From: Alphaproteobacteria bacterium
GTDB taxonomy: Bacteria; Pseudomonadota; Alphaproteobacteria; Rhizobiales; Rhizobiaceae
Reading direction: 5' to 3'
Assembly (NCBI GenBank): GCA_016861165.1
Contig: BOKV01000002.1
Location: 124,001 to 188,000, forward strand
DNA: 64,000 nucleotides
Position numbers and translations under genes: made by a program
The notes under the pieces: model-generated
Databases searched by the model: none
Seen by the model: only the letters and a program-made list of their open reading frames with translations
Told to the model about the DNA's origin: nothing
Shown here: positions 11,833-20,435 of the stretch, in pieces
Layout: the number at the start of each line of letters is the position of its first letter
How positions within the stretch are numbered: the stretch's first letter is position 1

Positions 11833-12399
11833 CTACCGGGTGAAGCGGATCGGCTTGCCTGTGTTGGTCTGGCCCTCGTAGCGTTCCGGCCCGGCCGAGT
11901 AAAGGGTCGCCACCTGGCTGCCATTGGCGTCGACGAGCACGACCCGGTTTTCGTGCACGTCCCAGGCGGTCACGCCCGACAGTTCCGGCGCGTCGCAGCG
12001 GCGCGTGGCGGCGCGATAGCCGCCCGACCATTTGGTGAAGGCCAGGATGATGCGGCAGTCCGGATTGTCGGACGCAACCGTCCAGGTGCCCGCCATTCCC
12101 TCGCGCGTGACCGGTTCGGCCGACGCCGCCGGCGGCGGCGCGATGGACTGCGGCTGGGTGCCGGCGTTGGGGTCGACGGCGGCGATCTGGATATCGCCCG
12201 GCTGGTCGGTCGCCGGCGGCAGCGGCTGGCCGGTCACCGGATCGAGCGTGCCCGACTGCACCGGATCAAGCGGCGCCGGCGGCAGCGAGGCCGGCGGCAC
12301 GCGCGGATCGAGCGCCGAGACCGAGCGGTTGCAGCCCGAGGCAAGCAGCATGGCTGCCAGGCTGGCGCAGATGATTGCGGCCGGCCGCGGTTTGATCAT
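11833..12399 (-). CDS. AprI/Inh-type metalloprotease-inhibitor lipoprotein (Omp19-like)
   Basis: Encodes 188 residues. ATG 12399 was chosen because it gives a lipoprotein signal with lipobox LASGC (MIKPRPAAIICASLAAMLLASGC region) and has GGAGA eight bases upstream. A Pro/Ala-rich linker precedes an Inh beta-barrel domain at about 105-188: GTWTV..., two Cys (CRI, RRC), and VALYSAGPERYEGQT-like repeats ending PIRFTR. The layout is that of Brucella Omp19, an outer-membrane lipoprotein with protease-inhibitor fold. A second, shorter Inh lipoprotein lies at 16.5 kb. Confidence 0.82.
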   Translation of the reverse strand: MIKPRPAAIICASLAAMLLASGCNRSVSALDPRVPPASLPPAPLDPVQSGTLDPVTGQPLPPATDQPGDIQIAAVDPNAGTQPQSIAPPPAASAEPVTREGMAGTWTVASDNPDCRIILAFTKWSGGYRAATRRCDAPELSGVTAWDVHENRVVLVDANGSQVATLYSAGPERYEGQTNTGKPIRFTR

Positions 12400-12534
12400 G
12401 GCTTGGCTCTCCGGTTTGGCGCCGTCCGACAGGCCCATACAGCCAATGTTGGCCGTTAATGGGGCAATATTCTCGACCGATATGGTAAACCAAACCTGAA
12501 CGCGATGTGAATGCGTTTCTCGGGCCCCGGCGGC

Positions 12535-12975
12535 TCAGCTCGCCGCGCGCAGTTCGGCGAACAGCCGCCCCGACAGGATGAGTTCGCCGATGCGGGTGGC
12601 AATGGCGTCGAGCGCCTCGCGATAGGCAGGGTTCGGATCGGCGCCGCCGCTGGGGTCGGGGACCCGCCAGAACTCGCGCAAACCCGGATAGGCGGCGACG
12701 TCTGACGGCAGCTCGGCGTCGAGAAACACGCTGAGGTCGATCTGCGGCGCGCCGGGCTGGCGGAAGATGGCGACCGGCTTCGGCAACAGCCCATCGGCCG
12801 GGAAGCCGCCCTGTTCGAGCAGGCGCAGCGCCCGCGCATCGGCCTTCGCTTCCGGCTGCCAGCCGGCCGAAAAGGCACGCCAGCCCGGAATGGCGGCGGC
12901 GTTGAAACAGCTTTCAGCCATGATGGAGCGGGCGGCGTTGCGCCTGCCCACGAACAGAACCGACCGGATTTGCAT
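12535..12975 (-). CDS. Low-molecular-weight phosphatase/ArsC-like protein lacking the catalytic Cys
   Basis: Encodes 146 residues with the fold signature of LMW protein-tyrosine phosphatases and thioredoxin-type arsenate reductases: a first strand followed by the phosphate loop, then ...FSAGW and a late Asp-Pro (VPDPSG). The P-loop C-x5-R-S appears as VGRRNAARS at residues 9-17: Gly10 (codon GGC) stands where the nucleophilic Cys belongs, while Arg16 and Ser17 are kept. A single base change would account for this. As written the protein should be catalytically dead; a binding role, decay or sequencing error are the options. Confidence 0.72.
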   Translation of the reverse strand: MQIRSVLFVGRRNAARSIMAESCFNAAAIPGWRAFSAGWQPEAKADARALRLLEQGGFPADGLLPKPVAIFRQPGAPQIDLSVFLDAELPSDVAAYPGLREFWRVPDPSGGADPNPAYREALDAIATRIGELILSGRLFAELRAAS

Positions 12976-13103
12976 GTGCCTCCTCGTTCCTCCGCCCGCG
13001 CCCGCCGGGCGCGGGAATGCCCGCCGCGCGCCAGCTCATAGGCCCGATTCGGGACAAGCTTGTGACGGGCGCGCCAAATGTCTCCAGGAACGGCCCGGCG
13101 TGA

Positions 13104-13136
13104 TGTCGGCGCGGTGTCGGCGCGGTGTCGGCGCGG
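13104..13136. repeat. Three tandem copies of an 11-bp unit
   Basis: TGTCGGCGCGG is repeated three times exactly, head to tail, ending at the base before the msrA stop codon on the minus strand. It lies outside coding sequence, in the 160-bp gap between the phosphatase-like gene and msrA. No function is apparent; copy-number slippage is likely. Confidence 0.8.
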
Positions 13137-13745
13137 TCAGCCCTTGTGGGCGACGCCGGCATGGGCCTCCGCCCCCCACAGCGCCCTGATCCGGGCGTCG
13201 CGGCCGCAACCGCGCCGGTAGAACGAGTAGCGCACCGGGTTCTTCCTGTAATAGTCCTGGTGGTAGTCCTCGGCCTCGGTGAACAGGCCGGCGTCGAGGA
13301 CCGGCGTCACCACCGGCGCGCCGAGCCGGTCGGACGCTCCGATCTCGGCCTTCGAGGCTTCGGCCGCCTGCTTCTGGCCGGCATCGAGCGCGAAGATGGC
13401 GGTGGTGTAGGAATGACCGCGATCGCAGAACTGGCCGCCGGCATCGGTCGGATCGACCACGCGCCAGAAGGTGTGCAGCAGCTGCTCGTAGGTCACCTTG
13501 GTGTCGTCATAGCTGATCCTGACAGCTTCGACATGGCCCTCATGGTTGCGGTAGGTCGGGTTGGTCAGGCTGCCGCCCGTGTAGCCCGACACCACGTCGA
13601 CGACGCCATCGACGCTTTCGAAATCGCTCTCCATGCACCAGAAGCAGCCGCCGGCGAAGATGGCGGTGCGCAGCTCCGCCTGGGCCGGATGCGGCAGGGC
13701 GGCGGCAATCGCCACGGCGACAAGGGCGAAGGTGGTCCTGTTCAC
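13137..13745 (-). CDS. msrA: Peptide-methionine (S)-S-oxide reductase with signal peptide
   Basis: Encodes 202 residues from a GTG start (13745) placed 7 bases after GGAGA; starting there gives a clean Sec signal ([22 protein letters not shown]). The MsrA active-site block GGCFWCME is at about residues 32-39, followed by GYTGG, NPTYR...[10 protein letters not shown] and the C-terminal FYRRGCGRD. It reduces methionine-S-sulfoxide in proteins; the signal places it in the periplasm, so its electron donor must be an exported thiol system. An upstream in-frame ATG exists at 13781 but would bury the signal peptide. Confidence 0.9.
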   Translation of the reverse strand: MNRTTFALVAVAIAAALPHPAQAELRTAIFAGGCFWCMESDFESVDGVVDVVSGYTGGSLTNPTYRNHEGHVEAVRISYDDTKVTYEQLLHTFWRVVDPTDAGGQFCDRGHSYTTAIFALDAGQKQAAEASKAEIGASDRLGAPVVTPVLDAGLFTEAEDYHQDYYRKNPVRYSFYRRGCGRDARIRALWGAEAHAGVAHKG

Positions 13746-13881
13746 GGTCGGGTTCTCCCGGTTCACGGGTTGCGCGTGCACCGATTATCCGTCGTTCGCC
13801 GCCAACGGGGCAAATAACGCCGCAACACGGGCGCGTGAACTGCGCCGCGCCGCCCGGCCGGATCGCGATGCGGACTTTGAT

Positions 13882-14850
13882 TCACTCCCGCGCCAGCAGT
13901 TCCGGTCGCAGCGCCAGCGCCCGCAATTCGCCATAGCCGAACCGGCATTCGGCCGGTCCCGCGGCATAGGGCGCCACGGCATAGGGATCGAAGCGGATGA
14001 CCGCGCCGTCGGCATCGAAGTGCCAGCGGGTCATGTCACCGACATGGTTCTCGATCTCTTGCGGGTAGGTTCGGCGCAACTCGGCGAGGGCCTCGTCGGT
14101 GCTCATGTCCTCATACATGTCCGAATACCACTCGACGATCTGGCGGGCGCACGCCTCGGCCAGCACCAGGGCGCCAGAGCTGCCGAACAGTTCGCCCGTG
14201 TCGGGCTGGCGGCCGCTCGCCCGGTCGAGATTGATCGATGTCGACCACGAATTGGGATGGGCGCCGCCGGAATAGTCGTAGCTGTGGGCAACCGCGGAGA
14301 TGAGGCCCCGCATCAGCCGCGGCGGATCGATGGCGACCTCGTGGCTGTAGGGCGGATGCGGCTCGTTGCTCTTCTCCGGCGGCTTGCCATAGGGCGTGTC
14401 GGCGACGAGCGCGCTCACCCATTGCTCGTAGGCCGTCTCGGCCGGTCCGGCCGGCGCCTCGAACCGGTAGCCCGATATCTTCACCTCGTAGCCGTCGTCG
14501 GAGCCCGCCTGGTGGAGCATGATCGCCACCATGCCGGCCGGCGTCTTCTCAAGCTCCTCGGCTCGCGTCCGGCTGGTCTCCTCCAGACAGCCGGGCTCGG
14601 CCCCGCACGAAGCGTCACGATGGCGCAGCCACGCCTTCTGGCCGTCGAGCAGCAGCCGGCGCCCACTCTCGCTCAGCCGGTCGCGCAGGGCGAAATAGGC
14701 CGCCTCCATGCGGTCATTGGCCTGGCGGGCGGCATCGCTGGCGCAGATCGCCCTTTCGACGTCGGTGCGCGCCTTGGCGCAGTCGAACGCCGCCGCCGGC
14801 GCGGCGCCGGCCGCGATGATCACGGCCGCCAAGGCGATCCCATGCCGCAT
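13882..14850 (-). CDS. Periplasmic LprI-like (DUF1311) protein with C-terminal DUF3298-like domain
   Basis: Encodes 322 residues with a signal peptide (MRHGIALAAVIIAAGAAPAAA). Residues about 22-95 carry the lysozyme-inhibitor LprI pattern: FDCAKARTDVERAIC, then LDGQKAWLRHRDASC and CLEETSRTR. The C-terminal part (HPPYSHEVAIDPPRLMRGLI, YDYSGGAHPNSW) resembles the DUF3298/RsiV-type region. Such proteins are periplasmic; some bind lysozyme. It ends on the strand that also carries sdhB, 4 bp after the sdhB stop, so it may be the tail of the sdh transcript. Confidence 0.78.
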   Translation of the reverse strand: MRHGIALAAVIIAAGAAPAAAFDCAKARTDVERAICASDAARQANDRMEAAYFALRDRLSESGRRLLLDGQKAWLRHRDASCGAEPGCLEETSRTRAEELEKTPAGMVAIMLHQAGSDDGYEVKISGYRFEAPAGPAETAYEQWVSALVADTPYGKPPEKSNEPHPPYSHEVAIDPPRLMRGLISAVAHSYDYSGGAHPNSWSTSINLDRASGRQPDTGELFGSSGALVLAEACARQIVEWYSDMYEDMSTDEALAELRRTYPQEIENHVGDMTRWHFDADGAVIRFDPYAVAPYAAGPAECRFGYGELRALALRPELLARE

Positions 14851-14854
14851 CGCC

Positions 14855-15634
14855 TCACATCCGCCGCTCGACCAGCTTCTTCTTGATGTCGGCGATCGCC
14901 CTGGCCGGGTTGAGCCCCTTGGGGCAGGCCTGCGTGCAGTTCATGATCGTGTGGCAGCGATAGAGCCGGAACGGGTCCTCGAGATTGTCGAGCCGCTCGC
15001 CGGTCGCCTCGTCGCGCGAATCGACGATCCAGCGCTCGGCCTGCAGCAGCGCCGCCGGGCCGAGATAGCGGTCCGAATTCCACCAGTAGGACGGGCAGGC
15101 GGTCGAGCAGCAGGCGCACAGAATGCATTCATAGAGCCCGTCGAGCTTCTCGCGGTCCTCGCGGCTCTGAAGCCATTCGGTTCGCGGCTCGGGCGTCACC
15201 GTCTTCAGCCACGGCTCGATCGACCGGTGCTGGGCGTAGAACTGGGTGAGGTCCGGCACCAGGTCCTTGACCACCGGCATGTGCGGCAGCGGGTAGACCC
15301 GGACCACGGCGGCGATCTCGTCGGCGCCCCTGGTGCAGGCGAGCGTGTTGGTGCCGTCGATGTTCATTGCGCAGGAGCCGCAGATGCCCTCGCGGCACGA
15401 GCGGCGGAAGGTCAGCGTCGGGTCGACATTGTTCTTGATCCAGATGAGGGCGTCGAGCACCATCGGCCCGCAATCATCGGCATCGACGAAATAGGTGTCG
15501 ATGCGCGGATTGGCGTCGTCGTCCGGGTTCCAGCGATAGATGCGGTATTCGCGCAGATTGGTCGCGCCCTCCGGCTTCGGCCACACCTTGCCTTCGCCGA
15601 CGGTGGAGTTCCTGGGCAGTGTGAGCTGGACCAT
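14855..15634 (-). CDS. sdhB: Succinate dehydrogenase iron-sulfur subunit
   Basis: Encodes 259 residues. The plant-type [2Fe-2S] ligands are at C80, C85 and C88 ([10 protein letters not shown]) plus the Cys in NTLACTRG; the [4Fe-4S] and [3Fe-4S] centres are in [13 protein letters not shown] and [14 protein letters not shown]. It passes electrons from SdhA to the membrane anchor and quinone. It is the last sdh gene on the minus strand, but three genes (an Inh lipoprotein, a DUF3052 protein and a VapD homologue) separate it from sdhA. Confidence 0.97.
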   Translation of the reverse strand: MVQLTLPRNSTVGEGKVWPKPEGATNLREYRIYRWNPDDDANPRIDTYFVDADDCGPMVLDALIWIKNNVDPTLTFRRSCREGICGSCAMNIDGTNTLACTRGADEIAAVVRVYPLPHMPVVKDLVPDLTQFYAQHRSIEPWLKTVTPEPRTEWLQSREDREKLDGLYECILCACCSTACPSYWWNSDRYLGPAALLQAERWIVDSRDEATGERLDNLEDPFRLYRCHTIMNCTQACPKGLNPARAIADIKKKLVERRM

Positions 15635-15642
15635 GTTCGCGC

Positions 15643-15981
15643 CTATCCGTTCGCGGCCTGCTCGATGGCAGGTCCCAAATCGTTGTTTTCCTCAATACGC
15701 AGCATGCGCATGTCCCTCACCGAGGGTCTGAACCACGGAAACCTGCGCGTCAGGTCCTGAACAGCCAGGACGCACGTGACGGCGTTGACGTTCCCGTCCC
15801 CGAAATAGACACTGCCCTGCTGCCAATCAAAACCGTGGTCACGCAAGACATTGCGGATATCTGAATAGGCATTGCGACATGACTGGCCGCCAAAGCTGGC
15901 TTCGAGCGTCTGCGTATCAAGATCGAATGTAATCGCGTACATTGACTGCCTGCCCCCCAGATTGTGTCCGATCATGTTCAT
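15643..15981 (-). CDS. vapD: VapD-family ribonuclease homologue
   Basis: Encodes 112 residues from ATG 15981, chosen for AAAGGAAA seven bases upstream; a shorter start at 15942 ([10 protein letters not shown]) matches typical VapD N-termini. Family hallmarks are [10 protein letters not shown] (the Asp corresponding to the catalytic residue described for H. pylori VapD), [19 protein letters not shown] and [19 protein letters not shown]. VapD is a CRISPR-Cas2-like ferredoxin-fold endoribonuclease, often a toxin. No obvious VapX-like antitoxin is next to it; the upstream neighbour is DUF3052. It lies 8 bp before sdhB, inside the sdh cluster, and is less GC-rich than its neighbours, suggesting acquisition. 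Confidence 0.85.
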   Translation of the reverse strand: MNMIGHNLGGRQSMYAITFDLDTQTLEASFGGQSCRNAYSDIRNVLRDHGFDWQQGSVYFGDGNVNAVTCVLAVQDLTRRFPWFRPSVRDMRMLRIEENNDLGPAIEQAANG

Positions 15982-16003
15982 GGTCGTTTCCTTTCGCACC
16001 ACA

Positions 16004-16462
16004 CTAACATAACCGATCACCTATGAGGCGCCGATCCTTGCGGATCACCAGTTTCAGCCCCGACCAGGTCTCGTCGACCGCCACCACCTTGACGTCGACG
16101 AGATCGCCCTTCAGCGCGGCGGCACGCACCACGTCCTCGGTCACGTCGGTGGCGACCTTCGATGCCCGCTTCGGCCAGGATACCCAGATCATGCCGTCGG
16201 GCCGGATCGCCGCCTCGAGCGCCGGCAGATGCGTCTCGAGTTCGGCCCGGCTGGTGGTGAAGGCATGGACGGCGTCGTAGCAGCGCGCCTTGCCGACCAT
16301 CCCAGCCCAGTCGTCGAACCGGTCGACGGAGCCGAAGGCGGCGCTTTCCGCCAGTTCCGCCAGGCGCTCCGGCAGCGCCACGAAGGCGACCGCCATGCCC
16401 TCGGCGAAGCCGAGCTTGGCGGGCAGGGCCCTGCCCGAATAGCCGGCCAACGCCACGCTCAA
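16004..16462 (-). CDS. DUF3052 family protein
   Basis: Encodes 152 residues. The sequence (LAGYSGRALPAKLGF, then DAVHAFTTSRAELETHLPAL, RPDGMIWVSWPKRASKV, ETWSGLKLVIRKDRR) fits the DUF3052 family, small proteins of unknown function with a Rossmann-like pattern. Family members usually end soon after the LVIRK block; here eight further residues follow (RLIGDRLC), just where the VapD gene begins. The start overlaps the stop of the Inh lipoprotein gene by four bases. It is part of the insert between sdhA and sdhB. Confidence 0.75.
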   Translation of the reverse strand: MSVALAGYSGRALPAKLGFAEGMAVAFVALPERLAELAESAAFGSVDRFDDWAGMVGKARCYDAVHAFTTSRAELETHLPALEAAIRPDGMIWVSWPKRASKVATDVTEDVVRAAALKGDLVDVKVVAVDETWSGLKLVIRKDRRLIGDRLC

Positions 16463-16908
16463 TTCGCGCTCCTTTCGGCCGGCTGCAGCCGCACGGTCTT
16501 GCGGTTGCCGCTCACCCTCAGTTCGCCGGCAAATGACGTCTCGTTCTGCGTCGCCCTCAGCGTACCCAGCTGCCGCTTGCCGGCCGAATAGAGGTGGAGG
16601 CTGGGCGCTTCATAGGCCCACTCGGCGACCTGCACGGGGCAATTGCTGCCCTGGGCGAGCAAGGTGGTTTCGGTGGCAGCGGCAGCGCCGAACACCACCA
16701 GGCAGCTGGTCCCCTGGTCGTCGGTCAGCGTCCAGCCGCCGACGATCTCGGTGTAGGATTGGGGCGGCCATTGGCGCGCCGGCGCCGGCGCGGCGACGGG
16801 TGGCTGCGCGGCCGGCGTCGTCGTCCGCGTTTCGTCGATTGCCTGGCACGCGGTTGCCCCGACCATTGCCAGCATCGGAGCAGCCGCGGCGAGCCTCGCC
16901 GTGTGCAT
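16459..16908 (-). CDS. Second AprI/Inh-type inhibitor lipoprotein
   Basis: Encodes 149 residues from ATG 16908, with GGGAGGAA six bases upstream. The signal peptide ends in a plausible lipobox (VGATAC). After a Thr/Pro/Ala linker comes an Inh-type domain: VGGWTLTDDQGTSCLVVF, a second Cys in SNCPVQV, then APSLHLYSAGKRQLGTL and ELRVSGNRKTVRL, the order seen in protease inhibitors of the AprI/Inh family. It starts 17 bp after sdhA and overlaps the DUF3052 gene. It is a shorter relative of the Omp19-like protein at 11.8 kb. Confidence 0.7.
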   Translation of the reverse strand: MHTARLAAAAPMLAMVGATACQAIDETRTTTPAAQPPVAAPAPARQWPPQSYTEIVGGWTLTDDQGTSCLVVFGAAAATETTLLAQGSNCPVQVAEWAYEAPSLHLYSAGKRQLGTLRATQNETSFAGELRVSGNRKTVRLQPAERSAN

Positions 16909-16925
16909 CGCTTCCTCCCGTGGTT

Positions 16926-18767
16926 TCAGTACACTCTCGCCTTCGGTGCGATTCTGGCCGGGTCGATGCCGCCGTCCGGGACGGGCGTCAGCGGCTCGGT
17001 ATGCACCGGACGGTAGCTCAGCCTGACCTTGCCCTTCTCGTCGACGGTCGCCAGCGTGTGCTTGCGCCAGTTGCGGTCGTCGCGGTCGGGGAAATCCTCG
17101 CGCGCATGGGCGCCGCGGCTTTCCTTGCGCGCTTCGGCGCCGTGGACGGTGGTGATGGCGCAGGCCATCAGGTTCTCCAGTTCCAGCGTCTCGGCCAGGT
17201 CGGAATTCCATATGAGCGAGCGGTCGGTGACCTTGAGGTCGGCAAGCTGCGCCCATGTCTCGGATATGCGCTTGCAGCCCTGGGCAAGCGATTCCTGGGT
17301 GCGGAAGACGGCCGCATCGTCCTGCATGGCCGTCTGCATGCGCAGACGCAGCTGCGCCGTGGGCGTGCCACCCTTGGCGTGGCGCAGCCTGTCGAAGCGG
17401 GCGAGCACCTTGTCGCTCTGCGCCTCGGCCGGCTCCCGCATCTTGGCGTCGCGGTCGACCACCTGGCCGGCGCGGATCGCCGCCGCCCGCCCCAGCACGA
17501 CAAGATCGATCAGCGAATTGGAGCCGAGCCGGTTGGCGCCGTGCAGCGAAGCGCAGGCGGCCTCGCCCACCGCCATCAGCCCGGGAACCACCCGGTCCGG
17601 ATCGGACTTGGTCGGGTTCAGCACCTCGCCCCAGTAATTGGTCGGGATGCCGCCCATGTTGTAGTGGACGGTCGGCAGCACCGGGATCGGCTCGCGGGTG
17701 ACATCGACGCCGGCGAAGATGCGCGCGCTTTCGGCAATGCCCGGCAGCCGCTCGTGGATCACCTCCGGCGCCAGGTGGCTGAGGTTGAGATGAATGTGGT
17801 CGTTCTTCGGCCCGACGCCGCGGCCGGCGCGGATTTCCAGCGTCATGCAGCGCGAGACAACGTCGCGGCTGGCGAGGTCCTTGTAGCTCGGCGCGTAGCG
17901 TTCCATGAAGCGCTCGCCTTCCGAATTGGTCAGATAGCCGCCCTCGCCGCGCACGCCCTCGGTGATCAGGCAGCCGGCGCCGTAGATGCCGGTCGGGTGG
18001 AACTGCACGAACTCCATGTCCTGCAGCGGCAGGCCGGCGCGCGCGACCATGCCGTTGCCGTCGCCGGTGCAGGTGTGGGCCGAGGTGCACGAGAAGTAGG
18101 CGCGGCCATAGCCGCCGGTCGCCAGCACCGTCATCCTGGCGTTGAAGCGGTGCAGCGTGCCGTCGTCGAGGTTCCAGGCGATGACCCCGGCGCAGGCGCC
18201 GTCGTCGGTCATCATCAGGTCGATGGCGAAATATTCGATGTAGAACTCGGCATCGTGCCGCAGCGACTGGCCGTAGAGCGTGTGCAGCATGGCGTGGCCG
18301 GTGCGGTCGGCCGCCGCGCAGGTGCGCTGCACCGGCGGGCCCTCGCCGAACTGCGAGGTCATGCCGCCGAACGGGCGCTGGTAGATGCGTCCGTCCTCGG
18401 TGCGCGAGAATGGCACGCCGTAATGCTCCAGCTCATAGACAGCGCGCGGCGCCTCGCGCGTCACATATTCGATGGTGTCGATGTCGCCCAGCCAGTCCGA
18501 GCCCTTGACGGTGTCGTACATGTGCCACTGCCAGTGGTCCGGCCCCATGTTGCCGAGCGAGGCGGCGATGCCGCCCTGCGCCGCGACCGTGTGCGAGCGT
18601 GTCGGGAACACCTTGGTGATGCAGGCCGTGCGCAGACCCTGCTCGGCCATGCCGAGCGTGGCGCGCAGGCCGGAGCCGCCAGCGCCGACGACGACGACAT
18701 CGTGGAAATGGTCGACGAGTTGGTAGGCCCGCCCGCCCGCCGCCGGACCGCTGGCGCTCGCTGCCAT
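16926..18767 (-). CDS. sdhA: Succinate dehydrogenase flavoprotein subunit
   Basis: Encodes 613 residues. The FAD-binding [20 protein letters not shown] starts near residue 25 and the His that carries covalent FAD is in [10 protein letters not shown] at about residue 59. The catalytic region [22 protein letters not shown] and C-terminal [15 protein letters not shown] are standard. It oxidises succinate to fumarate. ATG 18767 was chosen from conserved N-terminal spacing and lies 4 bp after the sdhD stop. Confidence 0.97.
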   Translation of the reverse strand: MAASASGPAAGGRAYQLVDHFHDVVVVGAGGSGLRATLGMAEQGLRTACITKVFPTRSHTVAAQGGIAASLGNMGPDHWQWHMYDTVKGSDWLGDIDTIEYVTREAPRAVYELEHYGVPFSRTEDGRIYQRPFGGMTSQFGEGPPVQRTCAAADRTGHAMLHTLYGQSLRHDAEFYIEYFAIDLMMTDDGACAGVIAWNLDDGTLHRFNARMTVLATGGYGRAYFSCTSAHTCTGDGNGMVARAGLPLQDMEFVQFHPTGIYGAGCLITEGVRGEGGYLTNSEGERFMERYAPSYKDLASRDVVSRCMTLEIRAGRGVGPKNDHIHLNLSHLAPEVIHERLPGIAESARIFAGVDVTREPIPVLPTVHYNMGGIPTNYWGEVLNPTKSDPDRVVPGLMAVGEAACASLHGANRLGSNSLIDLVVLGRAAAIRAGQVVDRDAKMREPAEAQSDKVLARFDRLRHAKGGTPTAQLRLRMQTAMQDDAAVFRTQESLAQGCKRISETWAQLADLKVTDRSLIWNSDLAETLELENLMACAITTVHGAEARKESRGAHAREDFPDRDDRNWRKHTLATVDEKGKVRLSYRPVHTEPLTPVPDGGIDPARIAPKARVY

Positions 18768-18771
18768 CCGA

Positions 18772-19149
18772 TCAGCCTCCGAATGCGAGTTTGAGGATCG
18801 CGAACACCGAGACGGCCGCGACAAGCACTGCAAAGAACGTGTTGAGGATGAGCAGCGCCAGCTTGGCCCGCCCGTGCACGTAGTCCTCGATGACGACCTG
18901 CATGCCGATGCGCATGTGGTAGGCGACCGAGATTACCGTCAGCACCAGCAGCACGGCGACGAATGGCGACGACAGCCGCGCGACCACCTCGCCATGGCTG
19001 GCGCCGTTGAGCGAGACGACCAGCCAGACGAGAAAGACGACCAGCGGGATGTTGGCGAGCGCGGTGAGACGCTGGCGCCAGAAATGCCCGGTGCCCTCAT
19101 GGGCCGAGCCGTGGCCGCGGACCCTGCCCAGCGGCGTGCGCATGTTCAT
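18772..19149 (-). CDS. sdhD: Succinate dehydrogenase membrane anchor subunit
   Basis: Encodes 125 residues with three predicted membrane segments at about 32-52, 60-80 and 95-120. The block [18 protein letters not shown] between segments two and three contains the haem-ligand His and the conserved quinone-site Asp-Tyr. It anchors SdhAB together with SdhC. Gene order sdhC-sdhD-sdhA is intact with short spacing. Confidence 0.93.
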   Translation of the reverse strand: MNMRTPLGRVRGHGSAHEGTGHFWRQRLTALANIPLVVFLVWLVVSLNGASHGEVVARLSSPFVAVLLVLTVISVAYHMRIGMQVVIEDYVHGRAKLALLILNTFFAVLVAAVSVFAILKLAFGG

Positions 19150-19167
19150 GGCCTCCCCCTTGCTGCG

Positions 19168-19566
19168 TTAGCGAACGGCATAGCCGACGATCCAGATGAT
19201 GAGCGTGAGCGTGATCGAGCCGGCGAGCGTGGCCCAGGCCATGGCGGTGGCCGAGCGCTTGTCCATCAGGCGGCCGGTATCCCAGATCAGGTGGCGCAGC
19301 CCGCCGAGCGCGTGGTGGATCAGCACGAAGGTGTAGCCGAACAGCACCAGCCGGCCGAACCAGGAACCGAAGAAGCCGCTCACCCAGTCGAAATATTGCG
19401 GACCGGAAGCGGCCGCCGTCAGCCACCAGGCGACAAGCAGCGTGCCGAAATAGAGGGCGGCGCCGGTGATGCGGTGCAGGATCGACATCACCATGGTCGG
19501 AATCGGCTTGTAGATCTGCAGATGCGGCGACAACGGCCGCTTGGCTTGAACCTGGGCGTTGGCCAT
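19168..19566 (-). CDS. sdhC: Succinate dehydrogenase cytochrome b556 subunit
   Basis: Encodes 132 residues from ATG 19566 (MANAQVQAKRPLSPHLQIYK). The N-terminal RPLSPHLQIYKP, SILHRITG at the quinone site, and IHHALGGLRHLIWD with the haem-ligand His identify SdhC. Three membrane segments are predicted. It is the first gene of the sdh run; a candidate promoter lies about 120 bp upstream. Confidence 0.95.
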   Translation of the reverse strand: MANAQVQAKRPLSPHLQIYKPIPTMVMSILHRITGAALYFGTLLVAWWLTAAASGPQYFDWVSGFFGSWFGRLVLFGYTFVLIHHALGGLRHLIWDTGRLMDKRSATAMAWATLAGSITLTLIIWIVGYAVR

Positions 19567-19687
19567 GCCTGTCAGTCTCCCGCTGCGGACCCGGTGTGCC
19601 CTGCCCGCCGCCTGCCCCGGTCGCCGACCCGTCACCGCCCGCCGCCGGAAGGCCCCCCAACCGCTTGTTCGCAGTCGCAAACGTCCA

Positions 19688-19716
19688 CTTTCTAGAACCT
19701 GATCCGGCGCAGGTCA
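19688..19716 (-). promoter_or_regulatory. Candidate sdh operon promoter
   Basis: On the minus strand TTGACC and TAGAAA are separated by 17 bases, about 120 bp before sdhC. The -35 is good and the -10 weak. It is the only plausible sigma-70-like pair I saw in this 208-bp gap. Confidence 0.35.
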
Positions 19717-19774
19717 AAAGCTAAACCGGGGCGTCTGGCAAAAATCGATTAGATGGTGGCGCGGTGGAGGACTG

Positions 19775-20239
19775 TCATTCCGGGCGGAAGTTGACGACGA
19801 AGCTGCGCCAGTCGGCCGGCTCGGCCACCGCCTCGAACACGCGCCTGCCGGTGTCCGGCTTGCGCGGCGCGTTCAGCACCAGCCTCGACCAGCCGCGCGT
19901 CTCGGCCTGGTCGGCGAGCACGTCGACCAGCGCCTTGGCGATGCCCTTGCCGCGATGCTCGTGGTGGACGTAGATGTGATCGGCCTGGCCGGCGCGCATG
20001 CCGCTGACCGGCTCCGGCAGATCGTAGAACAGGATGAAGCCGACGAGTTCGCCGTCGATCCTGGCGCCGAGGAATTCGGCGACCCGGTCCTGCAGGAGCT
20101 GTTCGGCATAGTACTGGTCCGCAGCGCCGGGGGCGCCGCGCTTCAGCGCCTGGCCATAGGCGGCGATCAGCGGCGCCAGGTCGCGCGCGTCCTTCAGCCG
20201 CAACTGGGCGATCTCGATCTGCGGGGTCGACTGGTTCAT
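19775..20239 (-). CDS. GNAT-family N-acetyltransferase
   Basis: Encodes 154 residues. The acetyl-CoA-binding motif A is visible as YVHHEHRGKGIAKALVDVLADQAE, preceded by GFILFYDLPE. The substrate cannot be inferred. It ends with WRSFVVNFRPE. It stands alone between the sdh cluster and a divergent AEC permease; 208 bp to sdhC hold the candidate sdh promoter. Confidence 0.83.
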   Translation of the reverse strand: MNQSTPQIEIAQLRLKDARDLAPLIAAYGQALKRGAPGAADQYYAEQLLQDRVAEFLGARIDGELVGFILFYDLPEPVSGMRAGQADHIYVHHEHRGKGIAKALVDVLADQAETRGWSRLVLNAPRKPDTGRRVFEAVAEPADWRSFVVNFRPE

Positions 20240-20435
20240 GGCGCCAATAGCTCGACCATCGCGCCGCCGTCGTCAAGGCCCGCCAGCCGCCATTCGGCTG
20301 TTGGCGCGGCGAGGAGCGCCGGCTGGCGCCTGGCTGGCGCCCGCGTCGCTTTCGCGATGGCCGGTTTGCCTGTAAGCAGGAGTGCTGCCACCGGTTCCCC
20401 GCCTTCGTGCAAACCGCCCGTCCGTCGAACGCGCC

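Noticed and set aside
12995..13015. Perfect 9-bp inverted repeat CCCGCGCCC-GCC-GGGCGCGGG considered as terminator
   Set aside because: No T-tract on either strand and it lies upstream, not downstream, of the phosphatase-like gene.
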